Below, piece by piece: positions 61,477 through 64,000 of a stretch of DNA of 64,000 nt (positions are counted from its first letter, which is position 1; every line of letters begins with the position of its first letter). This DNA is from Stentor coeruleus (Eukaryota; Ciliophora; Heterotrichea; Heterotrichida; Stentoridae). The translations under genes were made by a program, and so were the position numbers. The notes below the pieces were generated by a model. The model did not search any database and was not told the origin of the DNA. It saw nothing but the letters and a program-made list of their open reading frames with translations. Location: positions 1-64,000 of the forward strand of contig MPUH01000120.1 in the NCBI GenBank assembly GCA_001970955.1, given 5' to 3'.

Positions 61477-64000
61477 ATGTATTTATCTTATATCCTACTA
61501 ATCTATCAAGTCCAAAGCCTAGGCTTTGACCAACTAGGGACAATCTGGCCAGCAGGTTCTTTACCAATCTCCAACTCCTATACAAACCTTAAAAAAACTA
61601 GTGACTATACTTTTACATTTTCCTTAGACCATTCCTTAGACTCAAATTCAAAAATCACAGTCAAATTCCCATCCCAATTCATTTCAAATCTAGGGATCTC
61701 ATTATGTTTAAGTTCTTTAGGTACTTGTACAGTCTCAGACAGAACCGTTACGACAACTTTATCCTCTCCTTTATACCGAAATCGTATAACCTCTCTAATA
61801 ATTTACAATATAAACAACCCAGATAAAGAAGGAGGTACAGGGAATTTTGAACTTAAATCATGGAAAGGGAATAATTTAATAGATTCAAATAGTATATTTG
61901 GAGTAGCTGGGATATCTCAAGCTATAGGATCATTATTATCAGCAGGACTTAGTATTATAGAAGATGATAGTTCTATAGCAGGGGCAACTTCTAGATATGA
62001 GTTTAAATTCAGATTATATCGACCTTTAGATGCTTGGAATTGGATAAGATTTACATTCCCAAATTCTGGTTTTGAGTTCGCATCAAACCCGACATGCACA
62101 TCTTTTAATATTGAAGGATATTCAATTGTAGGGAATCTAACATGCTTTTATGAGAATTCAAGGGTAACACTTGTGGGGATTAGTGAAGAAATACCTGCTT
62201 TTAAACATGTGGGTGTTAGGATTACTGTAAAAAATCCACCTTATGCGATTGTGACTGGAACTTTTGCTATTGAAACTGGGAAAAATGGCACTTTGACAGT
62301 TTATGATGAGAAATTCGATATTGAAGGAGTAACTATTTCCCCTGGGCTTATTACCCAGATATCTTTAGTTCCAGCGAATTCTTCAGTGATACTTGCTAGA
62401 GATAAAGAAGTTTTATATAGACTTACATTTTTATCTAGCAATAATATACCTAATGGGGGAATTATTCAGATTATTGGGACTTATTATTTTGCAATGACTG
62501 GAATTTATTATATTGAATATGGAATCGATGATGTTGACTTTGATAACCCTGCAATTTGTAGTTATGATTCTTTAACTTATACTTTAACTATAAGTTCATT
62601 TATACAAGAAAATCCAAGATTAGTGTCTTTGTTGATATCTTTGAAAAATCCTTCAATTGCTGGAGTTAGTGATCCATTGATTATTAGGACTTTGAAATCT
62701 GATGGTGTTACAATTATTGATGAAAATACTGATGAGGCTTTTGTTTATGTTGATGAAATAACTTCGCCAAGTTCATCATCAGTGACGTTTCCTCTTGGAA
62801 ATCAGGCTACTGGACTTGCTATTAATTTTAAAATCAACTTTGCCCCACAGTATGAAGTTCCAGCTTTAGGATATGTTGTATTTACTGTTCCATATGGGTT
62901 TTCCTCAATATCATATAGTCAGACTTGTTATGCTAAACCAACTAATGAACTTGAGCTGAGTTCCCCAAGTTGTTTTTATCTAAATGGCAAAGTTACAATT
63001 CAATTATACTCTGATGCTACAGGATCCTATGGTAAATTCGAAGCTGGGATACAATCATATGTGCGAATAACCACTCTCATATCTCCAAAAACCAGTGGGA
63101 CCTATCTCTTCGACTACAGCACATACAGTAAAACTTATGACCTAATAGAAACCGGTACAGCCATAGGTCTTTTAAGTGCATCTTCAATAACCCCAACAAT
63201 AACTTTAATCCATGCAGCAATGTCAACACCAACAATAATTGAATTCCAATTCACAACAAGTAAACAAATCCCATCAGGAATAACCCCTAGTATCACAACT
63301 GATCTTATAGGTTTTATTGAACTACAATTCCCAACCTACAACGGTGCATCTAATCTTTTTGCAATCAATCTTGGGTTAACATCTACTTCAGTACCATGTT
63401 CAGGTATATCAGGTATAGATAAATCTATAACTTGTTTTATAACCTCATCCCCATCAAGTCCATCAACACCTGTTTATATCCAAATCTCAGGTTTTTCTGA
63501 AATATCCTCAGGAACTTTAGTAAAAATTTATGTATCAGGGATAAAATATGTAAGTACAGCTAATGCCCCAACTTTTATTATTACAACCTATAAAAAATAC
63601 AATCGTGTTAGATACGATCTTGAAACAGGATCAGCAATAGGACCTATAGGACAAGTACTTCCAGCAGTAACTCTTTCAGGATCAAGTTTAACCCTTTCTG
63701 ATAAAACAGTCTTACATACAGCAACTTTATCTACAGGAACATCATTTACAACAACAGTAGCATCAGGTGCTATAACCCCATATATACTTATACATATATA
63801 CATATCTCATGATCAAGGATATTGTAATAATGCAAGTATATCTTGTTATTTAGATAGTGTTTTATATACATGTACATGTTATCAAGGTGCTGATATGGTT
63901 CTTATACCTTTATCTAGTTCTTATCTTGCAGCTAGTCATACAATACAAATTGTTGGTATTGTAAACCCTGAATCTGTTCCTTTAGTTAATGATGATCTTT
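61477..64000 (+). CDS. secreted Ser/Thr-rich surface protein, runs off the window
   Basis: Open from ATG 61477 to the last base (841 codons and one extra base), no stop and no intron seen. MYLSYILLIYQVQSLGF is a signal peptide. The rest is a beta-rich, Ser/Thr/Ile-rich sequence with few Lys, few Cys and many short turns, as in large ciliate surface or extracellular-matrix-like proteins. Recurrent phrasing (for example TFPLG, ITFSFPF-like strands and repeated ...GIT/ATG... turns) suggests repeated beta modules of about 100-150 residues, but no Pfam-style family is recognised. It follows the LamG-like gene on the same strand, so the end of the window may hold a surface-protein cluster. Confidence 0.8.
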   Translation, partial: MYLSYILLIYQVQSLGFDQLGTIWPAGSLPISNSYTNLKKTSDYTFTFSLDHSLDSNSKITVKFPSQFISNLGISLCLSSLGTCTVSDRTVTTTLSSPLYRNRITSLIIYNINNPDKEGGTGNFELKSWKGNNLIDSNSIFGVAGISQAIGSLLSAGLSIIEDDSSIAGATSRYEFKFRLYRPLDAWNWIRFTFPNSGFEFASNPTCTSFNIEGYSIVGNLTCFYENSRVTLVGISEEIPAFKHVGVRITVKNPPYAIVTGTFAIETGKNGTLTVYDEKFDIEGVTISPGLITQISLVPANSSVILARDKEVLYRLTFLSSNNIPNGGIIQIIGTYYFAMTGIYYIEYGIDDVDFDNPAICSYDSLTYTLTISSFIQENPRLVSLLISLKNPSIAGVSDPLIIRTLKSDGVTIIDENTDEAFVYVDEITSPSSSSVTFPLGNQATGLAINFKINFAPQYEVPALGYVVFTVPYGFSSISYSQTCYAKPTNELELSSPSCFYLNGKVTIQLYSDATGSYGKFEAGIQSYVRITTLISPKTSGTYLFDYSTYSKTYDLIETGTAIGLLSASSITPTITLIHAAMSTPTIIEFQFTTSKQIPSGITPSITTDLIGFIELQFPTYNGASNLFAINLGLTSTSVPCSGISGIDKSITCFITSSPSSPSTPVYIQISGFSEISSGTLVKIYVSGIKYVSTANAPTFIITTYKKYNRVRYDLETGSAIGPIGQVLPAVTLSGSSLTLSDKTVLHTATLSTGTSFTTTVASGAITPYILIHIYISHDQGYCNNASISCYLDSVLYTCTCYQGADMVLIPLSSSYLAASHTIQIVGIVNPESVPLVNDDL

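Noticed and set aside
1-64000. Alternative genetic code (UAA/UAG = Gln) for the whole window
   Set aside because: Intact genes end cleanly at TAA, TAG and TGA, and CAA/CAG are used for Gln. Only the remnant at 257-1020 and codon 4 at 51068 fit the idea.
1-64000. tRNA, rRNA, CRISPR, transposon or virus-like elements
   Set aside because: No cloverleaf, rRNA core, spaced repeat array, transposase or reverse transcriptase text was recognised by eye.

Overview
The window looks like macronuclear DNA of a heterotrich ciliate close to Stentor. It is AT-rich and densely packed, with some gene-to-gene gaps near 20 bp. Long reading frames use the standard code, and TAA, TAG and TGA all end genes. Where introns can be proved they are exactly 15 nt, of the form GTA...TAG. 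Gene content is typically ciliate: a P4-ATPase/guanylyl cyclase fusion, a WD40/ion-channel fusion, coiled-coil and TPR proteins, and large Cys-rich surface proteins. No tRNA, rRNA, CRISPR array, transposon or virus-like element was seen.

Layout. Positions 257-1020 (-) hold a decayed coiled-coil gene. Positions 1249-19184 hold housekeeping and cytoskeletal genes: Miro, a PG-repeat-like basic protein, coiled-coil proteins, the WD40-ankyrin-channel fusion, an EF-hand-like protein, a ZIP zinc transporter, a PWWP/TFIIS-like chromatin protein and a TPR protein. The PWWP and TPR genes needed 15-nt introns to be read to their true starts. Positions 20030-21726 encode a B-box-like/kelch protein that leads into an array of Cys-rich genes on the + strand (21801-31835 and 41554-44936). 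Each is built from very compact RING-like fingers, about 2 to 18 per protein by my count, between a shared N-terminal and a shared C-terminal module. The array is interrupted by a head-to-head pair: a P4-ATPase/guanylyl cyclase fusion (31933-38356, -) and a PKG-like four-cyclic-nucleotide-domain protein whose kinase domain has lost its catalytic residues (38870-41497, +). Then come DDRGK1, an unknown coiled-coil protein, a 1048-aa protein with a CCCH-like finger, a phospholipase D family protein, leucine aminopeptidase, two tandem 145-aa proteins resembling the dynein microtubule-binding stalk tip, a WD40 pseudogene, a five-exon LamG/Cys-rich/multi-TM surface protein and a secreted protein that runs off the window end.

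Assembly. There are eight single N bases. Each separates two near-identical direct copies (33 to 197 bp). Removing one copy restores one continuous frame in the three genes interrupted by N (kelch protein, longest RING-like protein, guanylyl cyclase), so these are unmerged contig overlaps, not biology.

Possible joint function. The cyclase would make cGMP, and the neighbouring myristoylation-signal protein has three intact-looking cGMP pockets but a dead kinase, which suggests a membrane-anchored cGMP receptor or scaffold. The poly-RING array looks like a lineage-specific, recently duplicated family, perhaps ubiquitin ligases or zinc-based scaffolds; no function can be assigned from sequence alone.
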